Positions 20,416 through 28,707 are shown, counted from the stretch's first letter. The stretch: DNA of 64,000 bases from Candidatus Peregrinibacteria bacterium (GCA_018654255.1 JABILX010000003.1:77030-141029), one strand, 5' to 3'. Program-made: numbers and translations. Notes: a model not told the origin generated them from the sequence alone.

Positions 20416-20783
20416 TGATACAAGCAGAATCAAAATTAAATGTAGCAGACAACACAGGAGCAAAGATGGTTCAATGCATCAAAGTTCTAGGTGGTTCAAA
20501 AAGAAAATACGCTAGAATCGGAGACGTTATAACCGTATCAGTAAAAGAAGCAGCTCCACGTGGAATAGTTAAGAAAAAATCAATTCAACAAGCTGTAATC
20601 GTAAGACAAAGAAAAGAGATAGGAAGAAAAGACGGTTCATTCATTAGATTCGATGAAAATGCAGTAGTGATAATAGGCGCAGACAAACAACCTAAAGGAA
20701 CTCGTGTATTCGGACCAGTAGCAAGAGAACTAAGAGAAAGAGGTTACCAAAAAATTATCTCATTAGCCCCTGAAGTAATATGA
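20415..20783 (+). CDS. rplN: 50S ribosomal protein L14
   Basis: L14 (122 aa) lies at the subunit interface. The signatures are [17 protein letters not shown] at the start, [16 protein letters not shown], and [12 protein letters not shown] with [20 protein letters not shown]. Its TGA stop overlaps the rplX ATG (ATGA), which shows that UGA is a stop codon in this genome. Confidence 0.98.
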   Translation: MIQAESKLNVADNTGAKMVQCIKVLGGSKRKYARIGDVITVSVKEAAPRGIVKKKSIQQAVIVRQRKEIGRKDGSFIRFDENAVVIIGADKQPKGTRVFGPVARELRERGYQKIISLAPEVI

Positions 20784-21130
20784 AGCTCAAAATTGGAGAC
20801 GAAGTACAAATATTGACAGGAAAAGACAAAGGTAAAAAAGGTAAGATTACCAAGATATTCAGAAACTCAAGAAAAATCACAGTAGAAAAGGTAAACCTAC
20901 TAACAAAACATATCAAAAAAACAGCTCAAAGACCGGGAGAAAAATTAAGATACGAATTCCCTATCCAAGCATCAAACGCAATTCTTGTATGCCCAAAGTG
21001 TAAAAAAACAACAAGAATAGAAATGAAGAAATTGGAAAATAAGAAAAAAGAGAGGATCTGTAAAAAATGTAAAGATTCTGTAGACCAAATTGTAACAACT
21101 AAAAAATCAAGTTCTAAACAAAAGAAATAA
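20780..21130 (+). CDS. rplX: 50S ribosomal protein L24
   Basis: L24 (116 aa) is an assembly initiator. The N-terminal KOW motif is [20 protein letters not shown]. The C-terminal half has four cysteines in two CxxC pairs (CPKC and CKKC), a possible zinc knuckle found in many bacterial L24 proteins, followed by a Lys/Ser tail. Confidence 0.96.
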   Translation: MKLKIGDEVQILTGKDKGKKGKITKIFRNSRKITVEKVNLLTKHIKKTAQRPGEKLRYEFPIQASNAILVCPKCKKTTRIEMKKLENKKKERICKKCKDSVDQIVTTKKSSSKQKK

Positions 21131-21132
21131 TC

Positions 21133-21678
21133 ATGGCAAAAGATTTAAAAACACAATACAAAGAAGTAGTAGCCCCAAAGCTAAAAAAAGACTTGGGACT
21201 AAAGAATATAAACGCCGTACCTAAGGTTAAAAAAATAACTATAAACGTTGGGATGGGATCAATTATTCAAAGCCAAGGCAAAGACACATCTCACATAGTA
21301 GAGAACCTAGCGAAAATTTCTGGTCAAAAACCAATCATCACAAAGACAAGAAAAGCGATCTCAAACTTCAAAGTAAGAGAAAACATGCCAGTAGGATTAG
21401 TAGTAACACTAAGAGGACAAAGAATGTATGACTTCCTAAACAAACTGATAAACATAACATTACCGAGAGTACGAGATTTCCGAGGATTATCAGCAAAAGC
21501 ATTCGACGGAAATGGAAACTACTCACTAGGACTAACAGAACACGTAGTATTCCCAGAGATCAACCCAGACGACGTACTACACTTACACGGAGTACAAGTG
21601 ACTATCACAACATCAGCAACAAACGACGAAGATGCAAAAGCACTTCTCACCGCCTTCAATTTCCCATTTAAAAAATAA
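21133..21678 (+). CDS. rplE: 50S ribosomal protein L5
   Basis: L5 (181 aa) binds 5S rRNA and contacts P-site tRNA. The signatures are [33 protein letters not shown] and [25 protein letters not shown]. It is 2 nt downstream of rplX and 2 nt upstream of rpsN. Confidence 0.97.
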   Translation: MAKDLKTQYKEVVAPKLKKDLGLKNINAVPKVKKITINVGMGSIIQSQGKDTSHIVENLAKISGQKPIITKTRKAISNFKVRENMPVGLVVTLRGQRMYDFLNKLINITLPRVRDFRGLSAKAFDGNGNYSLGLTEHVVFPEINPDDVLHLHGVQVTITTSATNDEDAKALLTAFNFPFKK

Positions 21679-21680
21679 TC

Positions 21681-21905
21681 ATGGCTAGAACAGCATTAGT
21701 AATTAAAACTCAAAAAAGAAAGCAAACCGCTGAGAAACAAAAGAAAGCGGGCAAGAAAGTTGAATTCTCAACAAAAATATACAACAGATGCAGACTGTGC
21801 GGAAGAAAGTTTGGATATATGAGAAGATTCGACATGTGCAGAATATGCTTCAGAGAACTTGCAAAAGAAGGGAAAATCCCTGGAGTTAAAAAATCATCTT
21901 GGTAG
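21681..21905 (+). CDS. rpsN: 30S ribosomal protein S14, zinc-binding type
   Basis: The 74-residue short S14 of the head domain. It has the zinc motif [20 protein letters not shown] (two CxxC pairs) and the C-terminal [18 protein letters not shown]. The zinc-binding type replaces the long zinc-free form found in E. coli. It is followed by a 63-nt gap before rpsH. Confidence 0.96.
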   Translation: MARTALVIKTQKRKQTAEKQKKAGKKVEFSTKIYNRCRLCGRKFGYMRRFDMCRICFRELAKEGKIPGVKKSSW

Positions 21906-21968
21906 GAACAAAAAGCACAATGCTTTAACGTCACCCACCCACTTAAGAAAAAACCTAAATTTAAAAAA

Positions 21969-22349
21969 ATGAACACAGACCCAATCGCAGACTTGTTAAC
22001 AAGAATTAGAAACTCATCAGGAGCTAACTTAAGCTCATGCACAATTCCATACTCAAAAATCAAAGAGAATATTTTAAAAATACTAGTAGAGAAATCGTTC
22101 GTAACTAAATACGAAAAAGTAGAAAACAAATTCCCAGAACTAGTGGTTCAACTAGAAGAAGGAAAAACAATTACTTTGAAAAGGATTTCTAAGCCAGGAC
22201 AAAGAATCTACGTCAAAAAAGACGATTTAAAAAGACCACTATTGAGTGGATTAGGAGTAAGAATAATCTCAACTTCAAAAGGTCTTATGACCAGTGAAGA
22301 AGCTTACAAAAAAGATTTAGGGGGAGAAATAATCTGTGAAGTTTACTAA
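21969..22349 (+). CDS. rpsH: 30S ribosomal protein S8
   Basis: S8 (126 aa) binds the central domain of 16S rRNA. The N-terminus MNTDPIADLLTRIRNSSGA and the C-terminal LGVRIISTSKGLMTSEEAYKK are diagnostic. In E. coli S8 represses the spc operon. No binding site is recognised here. Confidence 0.97.
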   Translation: MNTDPIADLLTRIRNSSGANLSSCTIPYSKIKENILKILVEKSFVTKYEKVENKFPELVVQLEEGKTITLKRISKPGQRIYVKKDDLKRPLLSGLGVRIISTSKGLMTSEEAYKKDLGGEIICEVY

Positions 22350-22351
22350 AT

Positions 22352-22906
22352 ATGTCACGAATAGGAAAACAACCAATACAGGTCCCATCAGGAGTAACAG
22401 TAGAAATTACTGGTAATCAAATTAAAGTAAAAGGTTCTAAAGGAGAATTATCTCGTGATATACATCCAAGTATAGAGGTAAAACAAGAAGGATCAGAACT
22501 AATAGTTACCAGAGCAAGCGACTCTAAAGAAGATAGAAGTCTACACGGATTATTCCGATCACTAATATCAAACATGGTAATAGGAGTAAGTGAAGGATTC
22601 GAGAAAAAAATGGAAGTAATAGGAGTTGGATACAGATTCCAACCTAGCGGAAACAAGATCACTCTAACCCTTGGTTTCTCTCATCCAATCGAACACAAAG
22701 CCCCTGAAGGCATTACATTCGAAGCAGATGAAGACAACAAACAAATCCTGATAGTGAAAGGTATCGACAAAGAAACAGTAGGTGAAGTAGCAGCAAAAAT
22801 AAGATCTTATAGACCACCAGAACCATACAAAGGAAAAGGAATCAGATATATAGATGAATACGTAGCAAGAAAGGCAGGTAAAGCAGCAGGAGCTGCCGCC
22901 GAATAA
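22352..22906 (+). CDS. rplF: 50S ribosomal protein L6
   Basis: L6 (184 aa) has two similar domains near the factor-binding site. The N-terminus is MSRIGKQPIQVPSGVTVEI and the second domain carries the LTLGFSHPIEH and PEPYKGKGIRYIDE segments. An Ala-rich C-terminus (AGKAAGAAAE) follows. It is 2 nt after rpsH. Confidence 0.97.
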   Translation: MSRIGKQPIQVPSGVTVEITGNQIKVKGSKGELSRDIHPSIEVKQEGSELIVTRASDSKEDRSLHGLFRSLISNMVIGVSEGFEKKMEVIGVGYRFQPSGNKITLTLGFSHPIEHKAPEGITFEADEDNKQILIVKGIDKETVGEVAAKIRSYRPPEPYKGKGIRYIDEYVARKAGKAAGAAAE

Positions 22907-22934
22907 CAAACAATAACTAATCAATCCAAATAAA

Positions 22935-23279
22935 ATGTCATCAGAAAAAGAAAAAGCAAGAAAGGCACGTCACAATAGAGTAAGATCAAAAGTTAAAGGA
23001 ACAGCAGTTCGTCCAAGACTTGTGGTATTCAGAAGCTTGAAAGCAACTTATGCACAATTAGTTGATGACGAAAGCGGAAAAACAATCTGTTCAAGCTCAA
23101 CATTAAAAGTAAAAAAGGGACCAAAGCAAGAACAAGCGAAAGAAGTTGGACTTGAAATAGCTAAAAAAGCAACTGAGCAAAAAATAAAAGAAATTGTTTT
23201 CGATAGAGGAGGATACAAATACCACGGAAGAGTAAAACAAATAGCGGAAGGTGCTCGTGAAGGGGGTCTAAAATTTTAA
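22935..23279 (+). CDS. rplR: 50S ribosomal protein L18
   Basis: L18 (114 aa) carries 5S rRNA to the 50S subunit. The family shows [23 protein letters not shown] and the C-terminal [24 protein letters not shown]. The spacing to rplF (28 nt) and rpsE (14 nt) is slightly looser than elsewhere in the cluster. Confidence 0.97.
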   Translation: MSSEKEKARKARHNRVRSKVKGTAVRPRLVVFRSLKATYAQLVDDESGKTICSSSTLKVKKGPKQEQAKEVGLEIAKKATEQKIKEIVFDRGGYKYHGRVKQIAEGAREGGLKF

Positions 23280-23293
23280 ACTAAAAGAATACA

Positions 23294-23947
23294 ATGGCAA
23301 AAAAACCACATTCAAAACGCAGACCAGAAAGAGAAGCTAAGGAATTTGAAGAAGGAGTGCTTCAAATAGACAGAGTTACTCGTGTAGTAAAAGGAGGACG
23401 ACGTCTAAGATTCCGAGCTACAGTAATTATTGGTGATCGAAAAGGACGAGTCGGTGTTGGAGTTGGTAAATCTGAAGAAGTAGTAGGCGCAATTCAAAAA
23501 GCAATTGCAGACGCAAAGAAAAATTTGATTACCGTCAAATTAGACAGAACAACAATCCCACACGAAGTTACAATGAGATACAAGAGTGCTCACATCCTCC
23601 TACTCCCAGCAGCTGAAGGTACAGGTATTATCGCTGGAGGAGCTGTACGTAAGGTAGTAGAACTTTCAGGAATCAAAGACATTCTCTCAAAATCATTTGG
23701 AACAACAAATAAAATATCTTGCTCAAGAGGAACATTGAAAGCACTTGAAAACCTTAGAGAAACTCCGTTTTCAAAAAAGCAAAAACAAGCAGCAAAACCA
23801 GAGCAAAACAAGAAACCTGAACAACACAAGAGACCTGAACCAAACAAAAAACCTGAACCAAACAAAAACACTGAAACTGAAAAAAAACCTGAGGCTAACC
23901 CTGAGGCTAAAAAGCCAGAACCACAAGAAACTAAACCAACTAAATAA
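23294..23947 (+). CDS. rpsE: 30S ribosomal protein S5
   Basis: S5 controls decoding accuracy and mRNA unwinding. Residues 15-160 are the family core (QIDRVTRVVKGGRRLRFRA, GRVGVGVGKSEEV, LLPAAEGTGIIAGGAVRKV). The last ~55 residues are a low-complexity tail built from repeats of KPEQNKKPEQHKRPEPN type, giving 217 residues instead of about 165. The stop overlaps the rplO ATG directly. The usual rpmD (L30) is not between them. Confidence 0.97.
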   Translation: MAKKPHSKRRPEREAKEFEEGVLQIDRVTRVVKGGRRLRFRATVIIGDRKGRVGVGVGKSEEVVGAIQKAIADAKKNLITVKLDRTTIPHEVTMRYKSAHILLLPAAEGTGIIAGGAVRKVVELSGIKDILSKSFGTTNKISCSRGTLKALENLRETPFSKKQKQAAKPEQNKKPEQHKRPEPNKKPEPNKNTETEKKPEANPEAKKPEPQETKPTK

Positions 23948-24438
23948 TGTCATTAACAGAACTAAAAAGTAAGAATTTCAAAGCAAGAAAAAGAGTCGGA
24001 CGAGGAAACGGATCTGGACATGGAACATATTCATGTAGAGGTCAAAAAGGACAAAGCTCTAGATCAGGTGGAAGAAGAAAACCTGGATTCGAAGGTGGAC
24101 AGACTCCCCTACACATGAAGATGCCAAAACTCAAAGGTTTCACAAACATCAACAGAATTGATTACAAAGCAATTAACGTTGGAGATCTAGAAGAAATGTT
24201 CAAAGAAGGCGAAGTTGATTTAACAAATCCTAAAAATAAAGTTAAACTTCTAGGTAACGGAGAAGTAAACAAGAAGTTTACTATCAAAGTAGACTCAGCT
24301 TCTGCTTCTGCAATTGAAAAAATCAAGAAAGCTGGAGGAGACGTCGAAGTACTAGCTCAAAAAAAGGAAAAGAAAGACAAGGAGACCAGAAGAGCTGAAA
24401 GAATTGAAGCGAGAGAAAAAAATAAAACAGATGCATAA
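23947..24438 (+). CDS. rplO: 50S ribosomal protein L15
   Basis: L15 (163 aa) is a late assembly protein. The glycine-rich N-terminus KRVGRGNGSGHGTYSCRGQKGQSSR and the FEGGQTPLHMKMPKLKGF segment identify it. It ends in a charged Lys/Glu/Arg tail. It overlaps rpsE and secY by one base each, so rpsE-rplO-secY is translationally coupled. Confidence 0.97.
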   Translation: MSLTELKSKNFKARKRVGRGNGSGHGTYSCRGQKGQSSRSGGRRKPGFEGGQTPLHMKMPKLKGFTNINRIDYKAINVGDLEEMFKEGEVDLTNPKNKVKLLGNGEVNKKFTIKVDSASASAIEKIKKAGGDVEVLAQKKEKKDKETRRAERIEAREKNKTDA

Positions 24439-25736
24439 TGTTCACCTACATCAAACAAATATGGAATTCTAAAACGATTAGAAACAAACTTCTTTTCACT
24501 TTAGGTATAGTTATTTTATATAGAATAATAGCCCAGGTATCTGTTCCAGGAGCAGACCTACAGGCAATCAAAGGAGTAATCGACAACAACGAACTTCTAG
24601 GAGCATTCAGTATGCTAACAGGAGGAAGCGCAAAGAACTTCTCAATCCTTTTGATGGGACTTTCACCATACATCAACGCATCAATCATCATGCAGTTGAT
24701 GACTGTTGTAATCCCAAAAGTAGAAGAACTTCAAAAAGAAGGAGAATCTGGAAGAAAAAAGATCAACTCATTTACACGATGGTTAACATTCCCATTAGCT
24801 TTCCTACAATCATACGGAATGATAATCCTGCTTAATTCACAATCTCAAGTTCCAATCATCAAAGAAATGGACAATCCTCTAGTAGTACTTACAACAATGT
24901 TAACTATCACAGCAGGTACAGTATTATTGGTTTGGCTTGGTGAACAAATGACAGAAAAAGGAATATCAAATGGTATCTCAATTTTGATCTTCGCATCTAT
25001 TATATCTCAGATTCCACAAATGATCGGACAAGGACTTTTCCTAGCACAAGCAGATGAATCAAAACTAATTCCATTCGTAGTAATCGTACTAATCACAGTA
25101 GTATTAACTACAGTAATAATATTAGTAAACGAAGCCCAGCGGCGAATCCCAGTAACATATGCAGGCCGAGGGGTCCGAGCAAAAAGCGACCAATCTCACT
25201 TACCTATAAGAATAAACCAAGCAGGAATGATCCCAATCATCTTTGCAGTTTCCTTGGTAAGTTTCCCGCAAATATTGGCACAATTCCTACAACGTGCAAA
25301 ATCAGATTGGCTAAGAGTTGCAGCAGAAAAAATGACAGTTCTATTTCAACCACAAAGTTTAACTTATCTTGTAGTATATTTCCTACTCGTAATTGGATTC
25401 ACATACTTCTACGTATCAATCACTTTCAACCCTGATCAGATCGCAGAAAGTATCCAAAAGAGAGGCGGTTACATCCCTGGAATAAGACCAGGCAAAAACA
25501 CTGCCGACTATATCGGAAAAATATCAAGCAGACTAAACCTCTTCGGGGGAATGTTCCTAGCTTTCATAGCTATATCCCCTATGCTAATCCAATCATTCTT
25601 CCGCAGCATGAGTATCGGAACAGTTCCTCTACTTGTGTCAGGAGCAGGAATGATCATCATCGTCGGCGTAGTCCTAGAGATCATCCGCCAAATCAACGCT
25701 CAGTTGATCATGCATGATTACAATAAGTTCTATTAA
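24438..25736 (+). CDS. secY: Preprotein translocase subunit SecY
   Basis: Channel of the Sec translocon in the inner membrane (432 aa). About ten membrane segments can be seen. Signature stretches are LFTLGIVILYRIIAQVSVPG (TM1), GLSPYINASIIMQLM (TM2), the cytoplasmic loop with RRIPVTYAGRGVR, and FNPDQIAESIQKRGGYIPGIRPG before TM9. It ends the spc block and is followed 3 nt later by a structured element. Confidence 0.98.
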   Translation: MFTYIKQIWNSKTIRNKLLFTLGIVILYRIIAQVSVPGADLQAIKGVIDNNELLGAFSMLTGGSAKNFSILLMGLSPYINASIIMQLMTVVIPKVEELQKEGESGRKKINSFTRWLTFPLAFLQSYGMIILLNSQSQVPIIKEMDNPLVVLTTMLTITAGTVLLVWLGEQMTEKGISNGISILIFASIISQIPQMIGQGLFLAQADESKLIPFVVIVLITVVLTTVIILVNEAQRRIPVTYAGRGVRAKSDQSHLPIRINQAGMIPIIFAVSLVSFPQILAQFLQRAKSDWLRVAAEKMTVLFQPQSLTYLVVYFLLVIGFTYFYVSITFNPDQIAESIQKRGGYIPGIRPGKNTADYIGKISSRLNLFGGMFLAFIAISPMLIQSFFRSMSIGTVPLLVSGAGMIIIVGVVLEIIRQINAQLIMHDYNKFY

Positions 25737-25738
25737 AG

Positions 25739-25869
25739 AGTGGTGAGATTGGCAATTCGAAACGAAGGGCATGCGTATTCAGCATGCCCGGAGTGCAGAA
25801 AAACTTTCAATCAAAATGCCAGCGTCAGCGATTAAGCATTTTGGGTAGAAAGTTTAGCCAATCCCCACT
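25739..25869 (+). repeat. Structured intergenic element, copy B
   Basis: A 131-nt element starting 3 nt after secY. The outer stem pairs AGTGG and GATTGGC (25739-25753) with GCCAATC and CCACT (25857-25869). Inside are an 8-bp hairpin GGGCATGC/GCATGCCC (25767-25789) and a nested stem, AAACTTTC (25801-25808) with GAAAGTTT (25848-25855) enclosing AAAATGC (25813-25819) with GCATTTT (25836-25842). It shares the box GATTGGCaATtCGAAACGAA with copy C. Confidence 0.6.
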
Positions 25870-26001
25870 GAAGTAGCGAGATTGGCGATCCGAAACGAAA
25901 GCAAACTCGCATGTTTGACGTAGCGAAGGAGAAAAAGCGATGAAAAATTACGACGGCCAGGAGTAAAATTTTTAAAGCTTTTTCAGCATTTCCCTACTGA
26001 C
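25870..26001 (+). repeat. Structured intergenic element, copy C
   Basis: Directly follows copy B and has the same plan with different bases. The outer stem is AGTAG (25872-25876) with CTACT (25994-25998). A 5' hairpin GCGAG/CTCGC (25876-25910) holds the box GATTGGCGATCCGAAACGAA. The nested 3' stem is GAAAAAGC (25931-25938) with GCTTTTTC (25977-25984), enclosing AAAAATT/AATTTTT. Compared with copy B the stems keep pairing while the sequence changes, which supports a conserved RNA structure. Confidence 0.6.
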
Positions 26002-26016
26002 CACCATCCCAATTAA

Positions 26017-26045
26017 TTGAAATCCAATCTCATTTGATATAAAAT
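26017..26045 (+). promoter_or_regulatory. Promoter for a short transcript before adk
   Basis: -35 TTGAAA, 17-nt spacer, -10 TAAAAT. A transcript starting near 26052 would meet the terminator at 26082-26115 after about 64 nt, so this may express a small RNA. Confidence 0.4.
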
Positions 26046-26052
26046 ACAAATA

Positions 26053-26077
26053 GCTAACACTGGTGACAAGAACTCCA
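26053..26077 (+). repeat. Half-copy of the adjacent tRNA-like gene
   Basis: Direct repeat of 26160-26186 (GCTAACACTGGtGACaAGA--ACTCCA), with two substitutions and a 2-nt gap. It matches the 5' half of the tRNA-like gene at 26121-26191, read on the same strand. Confidence 0.6.
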
Positions 26078-26081
26078 AATT

Positions 26082-26115
26082 AATAAAGACCCCGCTCTAC
26101 TGGCGGGGCTTTATT
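26082..26115. terminator. Bidirectional intrinsic terminator
   Basis: A 13-bp stem (AATAAAG and CCCCGC pairing with GCGGGG and CTTTATT, one bulge) encloses a 7-nt loop. T-rich tracts lie on both sides. On the minus strand it ends the tRNA-like gene. On the plus strand it would end the short transcript from 26052 or read-through from secY. Confidence 0.7.
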
Positions 26116-26120
26116 GTTGG

Positions 26121-26191
26121 TGGTGGACCCGTCGGGAATCGAACCCGAGCCACACAGTTGCTAACACTGGCGACGAGACCACTCCAGGCCC
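26121..26191 (-). tRNA. tRNA-like gene, identity unresolved
   Basis: Read on the minus strand the 71-nt segment has a 7-bp acceptor stem (GGGCCTG with CGGGTCC, two G-U pairs), a perfect T arm (TCGGG TTCGATT CCCGA), discriminator A and an encoded CCA end. The middle is about 5 nt short and no standard D stem fits. The best anticodon arm is CAGT-GTTAGCA-ACTG, a 4-bp stem that would give anticodon UAG. A leucine tRNA would need a long variable arm, which is missing. It may be a degenerate tRNA or a tRNA mimic. A terminator follows it. Confidence 0.4.
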
Positions 26192-26283
26192 ATTTATCCC
26201 CCAACATCATATTCATACAGCGCCACCCTTAACTAAATCTTAAAAAGATTTAACATTATTATTAACTTTTCCTTAAAAAACCC

Positions 26284-26312
26284 TTACATCTCACCTCCAA
26301 CTTAACTATAAT
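26284..26312 (+). promoter_or_regulatory. Promoter for adk-map
   Basis: -35 TTACAT, 17-nt spacer, perfect -10 TATAAT, with a leader of about 18 nt. A perfect 7-bp hairpin (AAATCTT/AAGATTT, 26235-26251) lies just upstream. Confidence 0.6.
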
Positions 26313-26336
26313 ATCCTCACTTATAACCCCAAACTT

Positions 26337-26963
26337 ATGGATCTAATATTCTTTGGTATGCAAGGTGCTGGAAAAGGAACCGTTGGAAAACAAGTAGCTA
26401 AACAACTAAACCTAGAAATCTTCGAAACAGGTGGAGCCCTTAGAAGCTTAGCCCAAGAAGACTCCCCTCTCGGCCACAAAATAAAAGAGATTATAGAAGC
26501 AGGAAACCTAGTCCCAAATGAAGTTGTAATGGAAATTGTTGAAGACTTCATGCAAAAACTCCCAGAAGGCAAATCAATCCTCTTCGACGGAATTCCAAGA
26601 TCAATAGAACAAGCAGAAACATTAAACGCACTTCTAGACAAAGCAGGCCGCACCTACAAAGCAGTCTTAATAAAAATCACCGAAGAAACAGCCCTAAAAC
26701 GACTCACCACCAGACAAATCTGCAGCAAATGCAAAAAAGTTTTCGCAGCAGACTACAAATCAGAAACCTGCAACGCACCAGACTGTGGAGGAGAACTAAT
26801 AACACGAGCAGATGACAACCCTGAAGCTATCAAAACCAGACTCAACGCCTTCAAGACAGAAACCCAACCAGCAATCAACACATACAAGGACAATATGGTA
26901 GAAATTGATGGAGAACCAAGTATAGAAGAAGTAACCAAACTAACAATCCAAACCCTACAATGA
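26337..26963 (+). CDS. adk: Adenylate kinase
   Basis: Catalyses AMP + ATP to 2 ADP (208 aa). The P-loop is GMQGAGKGT near residue 7, and the AMP-binding segment includes FDGIPRSIEQAE. The LID contains four cysteines (CSKC and CNAPDC), indicating the zinc-bearing lid of many bacterial enzymes. Its TGA stop overlaps the map ATG. The adk-map order after secY is the usual one. Confidence 0.97.
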   Translation: MDLIFFGMQGAGKGTVGKQVAKQLNLEIFETGGALRSLAQEDSPLGHKIKEIIEAGNLVPNEVVMEIVEDFMQKLPEGKSILFDGIPRSIEQAETLNALLDKAGRTYKAVLIKITEETALKRLTTRQICSKCKKVFAADYKSETCNAPDCGGELITRADDNPEAIKTRLNAFKTETQPAINTYKDNMVEIDGEPSIEEVTKLTIQTLQ

Positions 26964-27715
26964 ACCAACAAATAGCAATCAAAACCCAAGCTGAAATAGA
27001 AATCATGCGAGAAGGCGGAAAGATACTCCACGAATGCCTCCAACTCACAGCAGATATGGTCAAACCTGGGGTTTCAACATACGAACTCGACAAATTTGCA
27101 GAAGACTTTCTCAGAAAACACGACGTCGTCCCCTCTTTCAAAGGATATCACGGATTCCCAGCCACCCTCTGTACCAGCGTAAACGAACAAGTGGTTCACA
27201 CAATCCCAACAAAAACCCAAATTCTAAAACCAGGAGACATCATTTCAATAGACTGCGGAGCAGTCCATAAGAAAATGCACACAGACTCAACAGTTTTAGT
27301 AGGAGTTCATCCCCTATCAAACCAAGCAGACTCCTTAATCAAAAACTCAGAAGACATCTTGGATTCAACCCTCAACTTCATAAGAGACGGCATATACTTA
27401 AACGATCTATCAGAACATATCGAAAAACAAATCCACCGACACGGATACAATGTAGTCCAAGAACTAACCGGGCACGGAATCGGCTACAAACTACATGAAC
27501 CACCCCACGTCTTGAACTACAAGGAAGGAACAGGTCGAGGTCCACAGCTAAAAGCAGGCACAACCCTAGCCATAGAGCCAATCTTTACAACAGGTAACGG
27601 CCGCATACAAACACTTCACGACAAATGGACGATTGTTACCGCAGATGGCTCACTAGCGTCACAAATAGAACATACAATTCTAATCACAGAAGACGGATAC
27701 GAAATCTTGACCTAA
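26960..27715 (+). CDS. map: Methionine aminopeptidase, type I
   Basis: Removes the initiator methionine from nascent proteins (251 aa). The metal ligands can be placed: Asp in ISIDCGA, Asp in MHTDST, His in LTGHGIG, Glu in AIEPIF and Glu in QIEHTIL. The substrate-binding His is in GYHGFPATLC. There is no N-terminal zinc-finger extension. It overlaps adk by 4 nt (ATGA). Confidence 0.97.
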   Translation: MNQQIAIKTQAEIEIMREGGKILHECLQLTADMVKPGVSTYELDKFAEDFLRKHDVVPSFKGYHGFPATLCTSVNEQVVHTIPTKTQILKPGDIISIDCGAVHKKMHTDSTVLVGVHPLSNQADSLIKNSEDILDSTLNFIRDGIYLNDLSEHIEKQIHRHGYNVVQELTGHGIGYKLHEPPHVLNYKEGTGRGPQLKAGTTLAIEPIFTTGNGRIQTLHDKWTIVTADGSLASQIEHTILITEDGYEILT

Positions 27716-27817
27716 AACCCAAACCTGAACAAAGGATTGCAACACCACATTCTTTGGAAAAATCAACCCAAAATAGCCTCTAAAAGCAGATTCCCCCTTT
27801 TTTCCCTGTATTTCCCC

Positions 27818-27846
27818 TTGCACAACCTGGTACAGTTATGTAAAAT
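27818..27846 (+). promoter_or_regulatory. Promoter for infA-rpmJ
   Basis: -35 TTGCAC, 17-nt spacer, -10 TAAAAT. The leader to the infA ATG is about 65 nt. No gene is seen in 27716-27916. Confidence 0.65.
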
Positions 27847-27916
27847 CCAGTCGCTTTTTCTAGGCCCCTCTTCCTATAAAGCGCTTAATTTAAGTGCAGC
27901 AAAATTAACAATTTTT

Positions 27917-28150
27917 ATGGCAAAAGAAGACAAAATTGAAGTTGAAGGACAGGTTCTAGAGCCATTACCAAACGCACAATTTATAGTAACTCTACAAGGA
28001 GAAAACTGGGAAGGAAAAGAGATCACAGCTCACCTAGCAGGAAAGATGAAAATGAACCACATACGAATTCTCCCCGGAGACAGAGTCACAGTTGAGTTAT
28101 CATTATACGACCCTACAAAGGGTAGGATCACTTACCGACATAAACACTAA
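27917..28150 (+). CDS. infA: Translation initiation factor IF-1
   Basis: A 77-residue OB-fold protein that binds the ribosomal A site during initiation. The sequence [20 protein letters not shown] followed by [27 protein letters not shown] is typical. I chose the ATG at 27917. An upstream in-frame TTG would add 60 residues that do not resemble the family and would start before the predicted promoter. Confidence 0.96.
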   Translation: MAKEDKIEVEGQVLEPLPNAQFIVTLQGENWEGKEITAHLAGKMKMNHIRILPGDRVTVELSLYDPTKGRITYRHKH

Positions 28151-28152
28151 TA

Positions 28153-28266
28153 ATGAAAGTACGATCATCAGTAAAAAAAATATGCGACAAATGCAAGGTA
28201 ATCCGCAGAAAAGGAGTGATTCGTGTTATTTGCAAAAACAAACGGCACAAGCAGCGACAAGGTTAA
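28153..28266 (+). CDS. rpmJ: 50S ribosomal protein L36
   Basis: A 37-residue zinc-ribbon protein of the large subunit. It begins [20 protein letters not shown] and ends RHKQRQG. The zinc ligands Cys, Cys, Cys and His (CDKC, then C, then H) are intact. It starts 2 nt after infA. Confidence 0.95.
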   Translation: MKVRSSVKKICDKCKVIRRKGVIRVICKNKRHKQRQG

Positions 28267-28271
28267 GTATT

Positions 28272-28310
28272 AAGTAGTCGGTATTCACCCCCCCTGAATG
28301 CCGACTACTT
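28272..28310 (+). promoter_or_regulatory. 16-bp hairpin between rpmJ and rpsM
   Basis: AAGTAGTCGGTATTCA (28272-28287) pairs along its whole length with TGAATGCCGACTACTT (28295-28310), with one T-G pair. The loop is seven C residues. There is no T-run after it, so it is not a classical terminator. Its place in front of rpsM suggests an attenuator, an mRNA processing site or an autoregulatory site. Confidence 0.5.
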
Positions 28311-28330
28311 AGGATTTAACTCCGAAAAAA

Positions 28331-28705
28331 ATGGCAAGAATAGCGGGAGTAAACCTCCCAAAAGAAAAACGCGTGGAAATAGGATTAACTTCGGTATTCG
28401 GTATCGGGAATAGTCGAAGTGCAGCAATCCTTAAAAAAACCAAGATAAACCCAGACACAAAAGTCGGGGAATTAACGGACACAGAAATTTCAAGCCTAAG
28501 AGAAGAAATTGAAAAAACACCAACAGAAGGTGACCTGAAAAGAAAAGTTGCCCTAGACATCAAACGACTACAAGAAACTGGAACATACAGAGGAGGTAGA
28601 CACCGAAAGAACCTACCTTGTAGAGGACAAAGAACTAGATACAACTCTAGAACAAAGAAGGGTAAGAAAAAGACAGTAGCTAATAAAAAAACCGTAACTA
28701 AATAA
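28331..28705 (+). CDS. rpsM: 30S ribosomal protein S13
   Basis: S13 (124 aa) bridges the subunits at the head. It starts [20 protein letters not shown] and has the C-terminal [28 protein letters not shown] that reaches P-site tRNA. A Lys/Thr/Val tail is added. It begins the alpha-operon genes. Confidence 0.97.
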   Translation: MARIAGVNLPKEKRVEIGLTSVFGIGNSRSAAILKKTKINPDTKVGELTDTEISSLREEIEKTPTEGDLKRKVALDIKRLQETGTYRGGRHRKNLPCRGQRTRYNSRTKKGKKKTVANKKTVTK

Positions 28706-28707
28706 TA

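Noticed and set aside
26121-26191. tRNA-Ser (GCU) on the plus strand
   Set aside because: The plus strand reads TTGCTAA in a loop-like place, but the T arm and CCA end are only correct on the minus strand.
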